This document shows, one piece after another, positions 5,695-14,486 of a stretch of 19,578 bases of DNA. The stretch lies in contig DIHF01000033.1 of NCBI GenBank assembly GCA_002420015.1, positions 31,076-50,653 of the forward strand, read 5' to 3'. Made by a program: the position numbers and the translations under genes. The first letter of the stretch is position 1; every line of letters begins with the position of its first letter. The stretch is from Micavibrio sp. UBA5703. GTDB taxonomy: Bacteria > Pseudomonadota > Alphaproteobacteria > Micavibrionales > Micavibrionaceae. The notes below the pieces were generated by a model. That model made no database searches, was not told where the DNA came from, and saw nothing but the letters and a program-made list of their open reading frames with translations.

Positions 5695-7485
5695 CTAAAA
5701 CTCCTCCACCGCATGCGCCATGAGCGGCGCGGCACCGGCCATCGCCATTTTGAACCGCGCATCGGTTTCGGGCAAAACGCGCTCCATATAAAACCGGGCG
5801 GTTTTGATTTTGGATTCGTAGAATGTTTTGTCGCCTTCGCCGGACGCCAGTTTCCTTTGCGCGGCGATCACCATTTTGCACCACATGAACGCCAGCGCCA
5901 CCAGCGCGAACTGGCGCAGGTAATCGGTGCTGGCTGCCCCGGCTTCCTCCGGGTTTTTCAGCGCCTTTTGCGCGATCATGGCGGTTGATTGCTGCAACTT
6001 TGCAAAGGCCTTTGCCAGCGGGAAGATAAACTCCTGAAGCGCCTCGTCGGCCTGATGCGCCTCGATAAAATCGCTCACCGGATGGAAAAAGCGCCGCAGC
6101 AACCGCCCGTAGCCCTGCCCCATCTTGCGGCCGATCAGATCGAGCGCCTGAATGCCGTTGGTGCCTTCATAGATCATCGCAATGCGCGCATCGCGGGCGT
6201 ATTGCTCGACGCCGTATTCGGCGATATAGCCGTGGCCACCGTGAATTTGTATCGTGTGGTTGGCGATTTCAAAGCCCATATCGGTCTGGTACGCCTTGAT
6301 GACCGGGGTCAAAAGCGCCACAAGGTCGTCGGCTCTTTGCCGCTCGGCCTCGTTTTCATGATGGTGTGAAATATCAAGGTTCATGCCGATCCAGTACGAC
6401 AGCGCCCGCGATCCCTCCGTCACCGCCTTGGAAATCAGCAGCGTCCGGCGCACATCCGGGTGCACAATGATGGGGTCGGCCGGTTTGTCCGGATACTTCG
6501 CGCCGCTTAAGGCCCGCATCTGGAGCCTGTCCTTGGCATAGGCCAGCCCGTTTTGATACGCCACCTCCGCAATACCAAGGCCCTGCATCGCCACGCCAAG
6601 GCGCGCATCGTTCATCATGGCGAACATGGCGCGCAGCCCCTTATGCGGCTCGCCCACCAGCCAGCCTTTGGCACCGTCAAGGTTCATCACGCAGGTCGAA
6701 TTTCCGTGAATGCCCATTTTGTGCTCGATCGAGCCGCAAACGATTTTGTTGCGATCCCCCACCGCGCCATCTTCCTTCGGAATAAATTTCGGCACGACAA
6801 AAAGCGATATGCCCTTTACGCCTTCGGGCGCGTCCGGCAACTTGGCCAGCACAAGGTGAATGATGTTTTCCGTCAGGTCATGCTCACCCGCCGAAATGAA
6901 AATCTTTGTGCCGGAAATGTTATATGACCCATCGGCGTTCGGAACGGCTTTGGTTTTGATCAGACCAAGATCCGTGCCGCAATGCGGCTCCGTCAGGCAC
7001 ATGGTGCCGGACCAGCTCCCGTCCACGATTTTTGGAAGATAGAGCGCCTTGATCTCGTCCGTGCCGAATTTGTGCAGAGCCTCGTACGCGCCGTACGAAA
7101 GGCCGGGATACATGCCAAAACTCATATTGGCGCTGCAGATCATTTCCTTCATCGCCGTGCCGATCAGGGTCGGCATCCCCATGCCGCCGTATTCAGGATC
7201 GCAGGCCAGCCCCGTCCAGCCGCCCGCGACAAAGGTATCATAGGCTTCCTTGAATCCTTTGGGCGTTGTGACATTGCCGTTATCGAAGCGGCAGCCTTCG
7301 CGGTCGCCGCTTTGGTTGATCGGGAAAAGAACCTCCTCGCAGATTTTTGCGCCCTCTTCCAGAATCTGGTCGATAAGGTCCGATGAAACCTCGGAACATC
7401 CGGGCAGGGATGTAATGTTTTCGACGCCTAAAACGTCGTGAATAATGAAGCGGATATTATCGAGGGGGGCATGGTAAACAGGCAT
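5695..7485 (-). CDS. Acyl-CoA dehydrogenase, DmdC-like family
   Basis: This 596-residue flavoprotein should oxidise an acyl-CoA to its 2-enoyl-CoA with FAD and pass electrons to ETF. The length and the N-terminal block (MPVYHAPLDNIRFIIHDVL) match the long family with an extra C-terminal domain that includes DmdC, the 3-methylmercaptopropionyl-CoA dehydrogenase. Order: N-terminal extension, FAD-binding helical domain, beta domain (MCLTEPHCGTDLG near 162-174, then KIFISAGEH), C-terminal helical domain with GGHGY, and the likely catalytic base Glu440 in MIYEGTNGIQ, then the family-specific tail. The ATG at 7485 follows AAAGGAATCATTTGAT. It is third in line after the PEPC-like gene and the small gene at 7559-7870. 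Many members act on ordinary fatty acyl-CoAs; substrate cannot be told from sequence alone. It complements the thiolase and hydratase genes further right. Confidence 0.93.
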   Translation of the reverse strand: MPVYHAPLDNIRFIIHDVLGVENITSLPGCSEVSSDLIDQILEEGAKICEEVLFPINQSGDREGCRFDNGNVTTPKGFKEAYDTFVAGGWTGLACDPEYGGMGMPTLIGTAMKEMICSANMSFGMYPGLSYGAYEALHKFGTDEIKALYLPKIVDGSWSGTMCLTEPHCGTDLGLIKTKAVPNADGSYNISGTKIFISAGEHDLTENIIHLVLAKLPDAPEGVKGISLFVVPKFIPKEDGAVGDRNKIVCGSIEHKMGIHGNSTCVMNLDGAKGWLVGEPHKGLRAMFAMMNDARLGVAMQGLGIAEVAYQNGLAYAKDRLQMRALSGAKYPDKPADPIIVHPDVRRTLLISKAVTEGSRALSYWIGMNLDISHHHENEAERQRADDLVALLTPVIKAYQTDMGFEIANHTIQIHGGHGYIAEYGVEQYARDARIAMIYEGTNGIQALDLIGRKMGQGYGRLLRRFFHPVSDFIEAHQADEALQEFIFPLAKAFAKLQQSTAMIAQKALKNPEEAGAASTDYLRQFALVALAFMWCKMVIAAQRKLASGEGDKTFYESKIKTARFYMERVLPETDARFKMAMAGAAPLMAHAVEEF

Positions 7486-7558
7486 ATCAAATGATTCCTT
7501 TCATTGACACAGCCATTTTACCGCGAAGAAGCACCCGGACGAAGGAGTTTTTAGGGGG

Positions 7559-7870
7559 CTATTCGTCCAGCAAATAAAGGATTTCGTCGGCCACACGGTG
7601 CGAATTGACGTTTTTGATCTTGCTTCTGGCCTGTTCCATGGCGGAAAGCTGTTTTTTGGTCATGGCGGCGGCGATTCTATTGAGTGTTTCCTCGCCGATC
7701 CGCTCTCTGGCGGCACGGGCATTAGCCAGCGCTTCCTCCCTCAATTTTTCGGAGTTACGCTGGCTTTTGCTCGTTTTCCCACGGTCACCCTCTATCGCCT
7801 GAAGCTCATTGGATTTCGGCTTCGTACGTTTGTCCGTGTCGCTGTTTTTGTTCTTGTTCAACCAAAACAT
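7559..7870 (-). CDS. Small basic/charged helical protein, function unknown
   Basis: The product has 103 residues with no signal peptide or membrane segment. Residues 1-45 are polar and probably disordered (lysine, serine and asparagine rich). About 45-100 is predicted helical and charged (EALANARAARERIGEETLNR, then KKQLSAMEQARSKIK). I do not recognise a family. It lies 51 bases after the PEPC-like gene and 73 bases before the acyl-CoA dehydrogenase gene on the same strand, so it may belong to that transcript. The upstream GGGGCT directly before the ATG at 7868-7870 is a poor ribosome binding site. The codon pattern and the helical repeat of charged residues favour a real gene over chance. Confidence 0.6.
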   Translation of the reverse strand: MFWLNKNKNSDTDKRTKPKSNELQAIEGDRGKTSKSQRNSEKLREEALANARAARERIGEETLNRIAAAMTKKQLSAMEQARSKIKNVNSHRVADEILYLLDE

Positions 7871-7921
7871 AGCCCCATAGTGGCAGGTATTGGTTAACGG
7901 GTGGTTAAGAAGTGGAAAGAT

Positions 7922-10900
7922 TTAAACGGGCTCATCCAAAGAAGGCACAAGATGTAACCTTTTTTCCACAGAAGGCTCGGAAGGAAAGAAAGAGGCAAGA
8001 ATATCACGGGGATTTTCAGGCAATAATTCCGTTCGCCTTCCCAGCGACAATGTGCCTTGCAACCTGCGCGTTCCGAACGGAAAACGATGGGGAACATTGA
8101 AAACACGCCAGGCCGCAGATGCTTCGCGCAACGTATCCTCATCCATGGAAGCACCTTTTTTCTTCTGTTCCTCATAATAATCGCAAACGAGCAGAGCAGG
8201 CCTGGCCTCCCATTTTTGACGCTGGATGTTTTCAAGCCATGGCCATCTTTTCATAGATTCGCCGTTGAACTCCGTTCTCAGTGAGCCGTCTGCGGGCTTT
8301 GCACTTTGAATAATATCCTTAAACGTATCATCCATTCGATTGGAAAGAAGAGCTTCTGCCGTCGCCCTCGCCTTTGTGTGATCGTAGAACAGGTGAGCGA
8401 AATAGGCTTGCGTTTGCCCTATTCCTTCCTGATGCGGGTAATGAAAAACGCCATCCTTTGCATAGCTACGACTTCCGATTGCTACAGCCCGATCGAAATT
8501 AAGCGGCTGATCCAGATTGAGTCTCCTGAGCCTGTGTTCAAAATCCGCGCGCGCCGCCTCAGTCAGGCTTCTTGCAAAAAAATTGTAATCTATCCGCGAG
8601 CTCGACATTAGCTGTTCAAGATCTTTCTTCTCCAATTGAATAGGATTCCCCTCATCGTCCAGATCCTGGAGCTCCTTGTGGTAAGCCTTGTGAATATCCT
8701 CCATAAAATGACCCACAGTGTACCACCCATCATGATGGGTCATCATCAGCGCAATCCAGATGTTGCTGCCTATAGCACGCTGTTGACGAAGGCTTTTAAT
8801 TTTCCCGTCATGATTTTTTGCCGGCGGCCTGGAGGCATTGTTTGCCATATCTGCCATGAGGGGATTGGATAAAATCAATCCGAGCTTGTCCAAAACCGCT
8901 TCACCGCTTTTGGTGTCTGTCGTGGCTTCACGCATCTCGTAATAACGACGAACCATTTTATTGGCGGCATATTTAAGGAATATCTCAAGGTTAGGGCTAA
9001 ATTCTTCTCTTTGCGGAATAAAGGATCCTCTTTTAAATACCCCCTCAAGCTCTGCAAGCATGCCGAGCAATTGCGCCTTTCTGTCCATCTCTTCCCGCGC
9101 CATGGAAGACGGCGTTCTGTACATGGCCTGGCCCTGCCTGGTGACCATGAGATATTTTATTCCTGTCTTGAACTCATCCCAATCTATAACGAGCTTTTTT
9201 TGGGGGTCCGTTATCGACGCCTGTGCATCCTGCGTTTCCTGAACCACTTGAAAAAGCAGCCCAAGAATAATGTCTTCATCCCCACCGTTGCGGGCAATTG
9301 CATCGCCACTGCCGCTTTGTACGTTGACTGGGATCGCATTGGCAAGGCCCATTCCGGCCCGAAACATCTTTATGACCTGTCTGTATATAAGCTCTCTGGT
9401 GCCCGGACCGCCTTCCTTGGTGTTATCGCTGCCTGAAATCTTTGCAGCAATGCCGGACGTCTTAAATTCGTCCGGAATAGTAGGTGCATTGAGACGCCAG
9501 TTAATTTTATTCCGTCCGCCATGCATATAGTGCGTTCTCACCCGATCTGCCGAGGCCCGCAAAGAATCGAGTGTTTCGGGAAGCGGCATATGTATGAAGC
9601 CTTCCATGTGCGGAAAAGCGCTAAAAATAAGATCCTGGCACAGACTTGGGCCATCGCCGTCGACATCGTTAGCGTCAGCAATAATGGCCCTTTGGTCATA
9701 CATAAACGGATACATCGACATGTGCTCGCAATGTTGTAACCGTTCATGATTTTGATCCGGATAACCAAGACCGTTGTTAAATCCAAGAGGGTTTGATTCT
9801 AATAAAAAATTGTGCAGACGGTTTTTGTATCCCTGATGCTCCAGATTGGCAAAGCCCTGCTTGATCGAACTCAAAATACGAAAACGAGTTTCATAACCCA
9901 GATTGTGTATTGATCCACCTTCAGAGGCATCAATAAAGCCAAAGTCTTCCTGGGCAACAATTTTATGCTCAACAGCAAATTTCCGGAAAGGCTCGTGCCA
10001 CATAAGATTATCAACAATAGCTTTGTCGACTTCATAATTGGTCCGCATTTGAGATTTAAAAATGGAAAGACCGTCATGGTGCAGATTGAGCAAAGCTCTT
10101 CCGAGTAAATCGCGGGCAGTATCATTACCGTGAAAATTATTGTTTCTCAGATAATTTAAATTATCGATCAGTTCTTCCTGAAAGGAATACCCGCCATTTT
10201 GCTTCAATTTTCTGTTATTAAATCTTCTATTGTTAAAGATAGACCCAAATCGTTCCCTCAGAACATCAAATTCCTTAAGACGGCTCTCAAACTCTTCCTG
10301 TCTTTGTTTTGCCTCCAATCCGGTCGTGGAAATTTCTTGCAGGCCCCGCTCCACACCTACATGAATTTCAGCCAGTTCCTCTCTGATTTCCCAGAGGAGA
10401 TCATAGCTTCCCTTCAATTCCGGGCGAACCTGTCTTTTATGCCGGGGCTGACCTATTTGATCGAGAAGGTTATCAAGGTCACTCAATTCAGGCTTTGCCG
10501 TTTGATCACCCAGTACCTTATCCGTTTCCTCTACAAGTCTTGTCAGCACGGAAATGGAGCCGTACATAGAGGTCACCAACCCGTACAGAGATGTCCATCG
10601 TTCGGCATTTGCGCGGCCATCTATATCTGATGTCTGCCAGGCACGCGGCGTATGATCCAGCCGCACTTTGGAATTGATCATGGTGGGCAAGTAATGATCG
10701 GCACCATATACTTTGGCGCTGATTTGATCGAACTTGCCGTTGACTTCCCATCTTCCCCTCATGGCGCGGATGCCATATTTAAACACCATCTTCGTCTCAT
10801 CGACGGAAGTAAATTTTACATTCGGGGCCAAATGTTCGAGACTGAACATCTTCCTGAAAATGCCTCGCGCTGCACTAAGTCTTTCGCCTTTAGGCACCTG

Positions 10901-11443
10901 ACTCAAATCCTGCAATTGCAAAAAGAGATCGGTTCCCTCATCACTCAAATAACCCGTAGGGTGTGCCGTGGCGATATTCGCCTGCGTGGTGTGATCGGCC
11001 ATCTCTTCGATTTTTTCTGCGCTACACCCCGCCTCATGCAGGCTAGTCATTATTGTTTCATAGTGGAGCGGATTATGGGCTCTATCGTCGGGGACATTGC
11101 CTTCGGCAATATGCACGGCCGCTTGCATCGCCAGACCTTTGGTAAAATTAATGCGCGTGAAAACTTTCTTTTGCCCAGGCGCAAAAGCATCGAACTGTTT
11201 GGTTATTTGATCGGCACCATCCTGAAGGTTAAGAACAGAAACACTCTCTCTGGATGCCTTCACAGCTACCGCCGCTTCCGGATCACTGTAAAAACCCTCT
11301 GCTTCTTCCCTCAGTGCTTTTACAAGAACCTCTTCAATCGCATGAACGTCATAGCCATCAAGGATTTCTTCCGTAGATTCATGCCCGGAAATCGGATCCG
11401 GCATCGGTGCCTGCACGGCATAACGAAGCTTCTGCGCCAACAT
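7922..11443 (-). CDS. Highly diverged phosphoenolpyruvate carboxylase-like protein
   Basis: The product has 1173 residues, about 300 more than a typical bacterial PEPC. True PEPC makes oxaloacetate from PEP and bicarbonate. Aligned by eye to E. coli PEPC, these correspond: TAHPT with catalytic His161 (H138); Arg467 in SQMRTNYE (LDVRQES, R396); Glu623 in PLPETLDSL (PLFETLDDL, E506); Asp673 and Lys676 in SGSDNTKEGG (YSDSxKDxG, D543); Arg872 in SRPPAK (R699); Arg889 in RAIGSNIW (RAIPW, R713). The glycine loop FHGRGGxxGRGG is degraded to QSGSGDAIARNGGD: the first arginine is Ser712, the second may be Arg718. The C-terminal RNTG is absent and the last 70 or so residues align to nothing I know. No signal peptide or membrane helix. 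Base use looks more AT-rich than the neighbouring fad genes. Fold assignment is confident; PEPC activity is doubtful. Confidence 0.75.
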   Translation of the reverse strand: MLAQKLRYAVQAPMPDPISGHESTEEILDGYDVHAIEEVLVKALREEAEGFYSDPEAAVAVKASRESVSVLNLQDGADQITKQFDAFAPGQKKVFTRINFTKGLAMQAAVHIAEGNVPDDRAHNPLHYETIMTSLHEAGCSAEKIEEMADHTTQANIATAHPTGYLSDEGTDLFLQLQDLSQVPKGERLSAARGIFRKMFSLEHLAPNVKFTSVDETKMVFKYGIRAMRGRWEVNGKFDQISAKVYGADHYLPTMINSKVRLDHTPRAWQTSDIDGRANAERWTSLYGLVTSMYGSISVLTRLVEETDKVLGDQTAKPELSDLDNLLDQIGQPRHKRQVRPELKGSYDLLWEIREELAEIHVGVERGLQEISTTGLEAKQRQEEFESRLKEFDVLRERFGSIFNNRRFNNRKLKQNGGYSFQEELIDNLNYLRNNNFHGNDTARDLLGRALLNLHHDGLSIFKSQMRTNYEVDKAIVDNLMWHEPFRKFAVEHKIVAQEDFGFIDASEGGSIHNLGYETRFRILSSIKQGFANLEHQGYKNRLHNFLLESNPLGFNNGLGYPDQNHERLQHCEHMSMYPFMYDQRAIIADANDVDGDGPSLCQDLIFSAFPHMEGFIHMPLPETLDSLRASADRVRTHYMHGGRNKINWRLNAPTIPDEFKTSGIAAKISGSDNTKEGGPGTRELIYRQVIKMFRAGMGLANAIPVNVQSGSGDAIARNGGDEDIILGLLFQVVQETQDAQASITDPQKKLVIDWDEFKTGIKYLMVTRQGQAMYRTPSSMAREEMDRKAQLLGMLAELEGVFKRGSFIPQREEFSPNLEIFLKYAANKMVRRYYEMREATTDTKSGEAVLDKLGLILSNPLMADMANNASRPPAKNHDGKIKSLRQQRAIGSNIWIALMMTHHDGWYTVGHFMEDIHKAYHKELQDLDDEGNPIQLEKKDLEQLMSSSRIDYNFFARSLTEAARADFEHRLRRLNLDQPLNFDRAVAIGSRSYAKDGVFHYPHQEGIGQTQAYFAHLFYDHTKARATAEALLSNRMDDTFKDIIQSAKPADGSLRTEFNGESMKRWPWLENIQRQKWEARPALLVCDYYEEQKKKGASMDEDTLREASAAWRVFNVPHRFPFGTRRLQGTLSLGRRTELLPENPRDILASFFPSEPSVEKRLHLVPSLDEPV

Positions 11444-11468
11444 GTCCCTGTTACTCTAGTTTTTTATA

Positions 11469-11487
11469 GGGGTGGTAATACCGCCCC
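11469..11487 (-). promoter_or_regulatory. Leader hairpin of the PEPC-like gene
   Basis: GGGGTGGT, a three-base loop, then ACCGCCCC: eight pairs including one G-T. It sits 26-44 bases before the start codon, within the predicted 5' leader. There is no T-run, so it is not an obvious terminator; it may be an operator or a leader structure. Confidence 0.4.
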
Positions 11488-11511
11488 GGTTAATTAGTGT
11501 TTTGTGATTCT

Positions 11512-11527
11512 TCTCTTTATAGAGAGA
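11512..11527. promoter_or_regulatory. Palindrome at the predicted start point of the PEPC-like gene
   Basis: TCTCTTTATAGAGAGA is a 16-base imperfect palindrome just downstream of the candidate -10 hexamer. Its core and one following base, CTTTATAGAGA, recur at 17055-17065 before the thiolase operon. It may be a regulator site, or an alternative -10 (TATAAA on the minus strand). Confidence 0.4.
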
Positions 11528-11530
11528 TAT

Positions 11531-11559
11531 TTTATAGATGAAAATACGAAAAAAATCAA
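11531..11559 (-). promoter_or_regulatory. Candidate sigma70-type promoter of the PEPC-like gene
   Basis: On the minus strand TTGATT (11554-11559) and TATAAA (11531-11536) are 17 bases apart in an AT-rich stretch. The leader would be about 80 bases and contain the hairpin at 11469-11487. This suggests the PEPC-like gene is transcribed separately from the upstream beta-oxidation operon. Confidence 0.5.
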
Positions 11560-11623
11560 CAAATATGGAAATTTTGTGGTTGTATCTTTTCTATGCTGGT
11601 TTTTTGCACCTGCGAACTGGCCG

Positions 11624-12073
11624 CTAACCCGCGCTGGCCCTTGTTTGCCCGTAAACAAGGATAAAGGAGCCGATCATAATCAGCGCCCCGCCGAGCAGCG
11701 TTGAAAGGCTCCAGTTGCGCGCCCCGAACAATAAAAACGCGAATAAAACGGTAAACAGGGGATAAGAAATTTCACCCATCGCGGCATAAACGGCCGAGGT
11801 TCCCTTGATGCCGTGCGTCGTCAGCAGCCAGCCCAGATATGACGACATCACGCCCAGCGCCAGCATAATCAACAGGGACGGCGTTTCTTTGGCAAACGCA
11901 AACGACACGGGCTGATGATTCCACAATCCGTAACACAACGTCGTCACCAACCCCGTCATGGCACCGCAGAAATAAAAGGTCGTCATGTTGACGCCCGTGA
12001 AAACCCGCTCGTAAAAAACATAAGCCAGCCCGTAAAAACAGGCGGCGATCAGGGGAAAAAATGCTGCGCTCAT
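11624..12073 (-). CDS. Single-domain EamA/DMT-family membrane transporter
   Basis: The product has 149 residues with about four or five membrane helices: 4-20, 30-48, 66-85, 99-118 and 122-142. This is half the length of a usual ten-helix EamA transporter, and corresponds to one EamA repeat, as in small EmrE-like or self-dimerising members. Typical features are the start AAFFPLIAACFYGLAYVFYE, the central VMSSYLGWLLTTHGIKG, and EISYPLFTVLFAFLLFGARN near the end. The ATG at 12071-12073 is preceded by AAGGAACTAACATT, which lies inside the last codons of the upstream gene, four bases from its stop. It is therefore the last gene of the beta-oxidation operon. Substrate unknown; no sign that it is a broken full-length gene, since the C-terminus ends normally. 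Confidence 0.85.
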   Translation of the reverse strand: MSAAFFPLIAACFYGLAYVFYERVFTGVNMTTFYFCGAMTGLVTTLCYGLWNHQPVSFAFAKETPSLLIMLALGVMSSYLGWLLTTHGIKGTSAVYAAMGEISYPLFTVLFAFLLFGARNWSLSTLLGGALIMIGSFILVYGQTRASAG

Positions 12074-12077
12074 AATG

Positions 12078-14486
12078 TTAGTTCCTTAAAGGCTTGCCGT
12101 TGTCGAGCATATGTTCGATACGGGCCATTGTGCCTTCGTTGCGCACGAGCTTCATGAACTCCTCGCGCTCGAGCCTGATAAGGTCGTCCTCCTTAACGGG
12201 CCGCGTATAGTCGGCCTTCGCACCGCCCGACAAAACCGTCGCGAGGTGATCGGACACAACAACATCATAGGGCGTTGCCTTACCGGACTTGCGCAGATCG
12301 GAAACGGCCATATCCAAAGCCGCCTTGCCGCTTGGGCCGGGCAGGCGGATGCTATCCACCTTGGCGGGCGCCTTGTAATCCACCGCCAACGCCAAAGCGC
12401 GCTGCTTGGCATCGAACAACAGGCGGTCGCGGTTCATAGTTATACCGTCGCTTTCGCGGAAATAGCCGATCGACTTGGCCTCCTGCGCCGATTTGGCAAC
12501 GGCGGCCATGCCGATAGTTTCAAAGGCCTTGCGCACAGCACCCATCGGCGTTGTATCCGGCGAGAACCACATTTTCTTTCCGGCTGTTACGCTGTAAGTT
12601 GCCTTGTAGTAAGATTCGCGCTCGCGCTCCTGAAAACGCAGGATCATTTCCTTGCACCCGCCCCAGCCGGGGATCAGGCCAACGCCGACCTCGACCAGCC
12701 CGCAATAGGTTTCGGCGTGCGCCTGCACGGCGTCCGAGGCCAGCAATATCTCGCACCCGCCGCCGAGCGCCATGCCCGATGGCGCACTCACCACCGGGAA
12801 CGGCGCGAATTTCAGCGCCATGAAAGCTTTCTGCCCGCCGACGACGAATTCTTCGACCTGCGGCCACAACGCCACGTTGATCGCAAACATCGCAAGGCCG
12901 AGATTGGCCCCGGCGGAAAAATTCGAGCCTTCGTTGTAGATCACCAGAGCTTTGTATTGCCCCTTGCCATCGCCGATGGTTTTGATCGATTTGTGCAGCA
13001 GTTCGAAAATCTGTTCATCGAACGTGTTCATCTTGGACGTATGCTCGAAACACAAAACGCCGTCGCCAATATCCCACACGCTCGCCGAAGCGTTTTTCAT
13101 CAGCGGTTCGGAAGACAGCCTGATATCGCGCAGCAACAGAACGCCTTCCGGGCGTACGACATCGTGATATTGGCCATCGGTGCCGAAATACTGATAGCGC
13201 CCGTTTTCGATGCGGTAAAATTTCCCATCACCCAGTTTTTGCAATATAGCCGGAACCGCTATGCCTTCCTTGCCCAGCTTTTCGGCGAACCACTTGGCCC
13301 CCAGCGCGTCGATCATTTCAAACGGGCCGTATTTCCAGTTATAGCCGAGCTTCATCCCCTCATCGATGTCAAACACCGTATCGGCGATTTCCCCGACAAG
13401 CGTTGCGGCATAAGCCAGCGTCTTGCTCAAAACCTTCCAGGCATAGCGCCCGCCTTCATCATCCGTTTCGACAACGGCGCGCAGGCCTTTTTTGCCAGCG
13501 GCAACGGAAGCCAAGCCTTCCGCAATCTTTTTATCCGAAACTTTATAGTGCGTTTCGGCAAAGCTGTCTGCCTGAATAGAAAGCGCCTGCTTTTCCTTCG
13601 CCTTGGGATTATCGGGGTTAAGGCGGTAAAACCCGCCCTTTCCTTTGCGGCCCGTATAGCCGGCGGCGATCATGCCGTGCACGAATTTATGATCGACGAA
13701 CTCGGCCCGGTACGCATCGTTTTGTGCAAGCGTCGATAACAGCGAGGCCGAAAGCTTGGGCATCAAATCGATACCCACCAGATCAATCAGGCCAAACACG
13801 CCCGTTTTCGGAATGCCCACAGGCTTGCTCATCACCGCATCGGCAATTTCGATGGAAATATTCTGCTTGATCGCCTCGTTCACCCCGGCGGTCAGCCAGA
13901 ACACGCCCAGACGGTTGGCAATAAATCCGGGCGTGTCGTGACATTGCACAACGCCCTTGCCGAGTTTCACGTCGCAAATCTCGCGGATGACTTCGACGGC
14001 TTTTTTGTCAGTCTTTTTCCCAACAACTAATTCCAGCAAACGCATATAGCGCGGCGGGTTGAAAAAATGCGTAATCATGAAGTCTTTGGCGAAATCGTCA
14101 GGCTGGCCCTCAACGAGTTTATGAAGGGGGATCGTCGATGTGTTGCTTGAGACAATCGAGCCTTTTTTGCGGTGCTTTTGCAGCTTCTCGTATGTGGCGT
14201 GCTTGATCTTGAGATCTTCGAGCACCACCTCGATGATCCAGTCGCAATCCTTCAAAAGCCCGATATCGTCCTCAAGGTTGCCCGGCGTGATCAGCGCGGC
14301 GTTGCTCTTGAGCATGAACGGGGCCGGATCGGTTTCGAGCATCCGGGCAATCGCGGCGGCGGCGAGGTTCTTCCCTTCGACCTTGATGTCCAGCAGAACA
14401 ACCGGGAGGCCGCTATTTGCCACCTGCGCGGCGATGCCGCTTCCCATCACGCCCGAGCCGATAACGGCAACTCTTTCTATTTTCAT
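12078..14486 (-). CDS. Bifunctional 3-hydroxyacyl-CoA dehydrogenase / enoyl-CoA hydratase
   Basis: The 802-residue enzyme covers two beta-oxidation steps: hydration of 2-enoyl-CoA and NAD-dependent oxidation of the 3-hydroxyacyl-CoA. Order is dehydrogenase first and hydratase second, the arrangement of Bacillus FadN and opposite to E. coli FadB. Residues 5-33 hold the dinucleotide motif VIGSGVMGSGIAAQ; His140 in ITHFFNPPRYM is the likely catalytic histidine; HDTPGFIANRLG closes the NAD domain. The hydratase part (about 455-700) shows NFSAGANL and ALGGGCE for the oxyanion hole, with catalytic-type Glu579 and Glu599. Its ATG overlaps the TGA of the previous gene (ATGA), and AAGGGGGCGCA in that gene is its ribosome binding site, so translation is coupled. 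It partners the thiolase at 15887-17014. Confidence 0.94.
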   Translation of the reverse strand: MKIERVAVIGSGVMGSGIAAQVANSGLPVVLLDIKVEGKNLAAAAIARMLETDPAPFMLKSNAALITPGNLEDDIGLLKDCDWIIEVVLEDLKIKHATYEKLQKHRKKGSIVSSNTSTIPLHKLVEGQPDDFAKDFMITHFFNPPRYMRLLELVVGKKTDKKAVEVIREICDVKLGKGVVQCHDTPGFIANRLGVFWLTAGVNEAIKQNISIEIADAVMSKPVGIPKTGVFGLIDLVGIDLMPKLSASLLSTLAQNDAYRAEFVDHKFVHGMIAAGYTGRKGKGGFYRLNPDNPKAKEKQALSIQADSFAETHYKVSDKKIAEGLASVAAGKKGLRAVVETDDEGGRYAWKVLSKTLAYAATLVGEIADTVFDIDEGMKLGYNWKYGPFEMIDALGAKWFAEKLGKEGIAVPAILQKLGDGKFYRIENGRYQYFGTDGQYHDVVRPEGVLLLRDIRLSSEPLMKNASASVWDIGDGVLCFEHTSKMNTFDEQIFELLHKSIKTIGDGKGQYKALVIYNEGSNFSAGANLGLAMFAINVALWPQVEEFVVGGQKAFMALKFAPFPVVSAPSGMALGGGCEILLASDAVQAHAETYCGLVEVGVGLIPGWGGCKEMILRFQERERESYYKATYSVTAGKKMWFSPDTTPMGAVRKAFETIGMAAVAKSAQEAKSIGYFRESDGITMNRDRLLFDAKQRALALAVDYKAPAKVDSIRLPGPSGKAALDMAVSDLRKSGKATPYDVVVSDHLATVLSGGAKADYTRPVKEDDLIRLEREEFMKLVRNEGTMARIEHMLDNGKPLRN

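Noticed and set aside
11624..12073. EamA gene as a truncated pseudogene
   Set aside because: It has a good start, a ribosome binding site coupled to the upstream gene and a normal end. One-repeat members of this superfamily exist, and no second half is found next to it.
12111..13739. 542-codon open frame on the plus strand
   Set aside because: It is wholly antisense to the hydratase/dehydrogenase gene. The composition is that of a mirror frame of GC-rich coding DNA (many Arg, His, Phe), with no recognisable domain.
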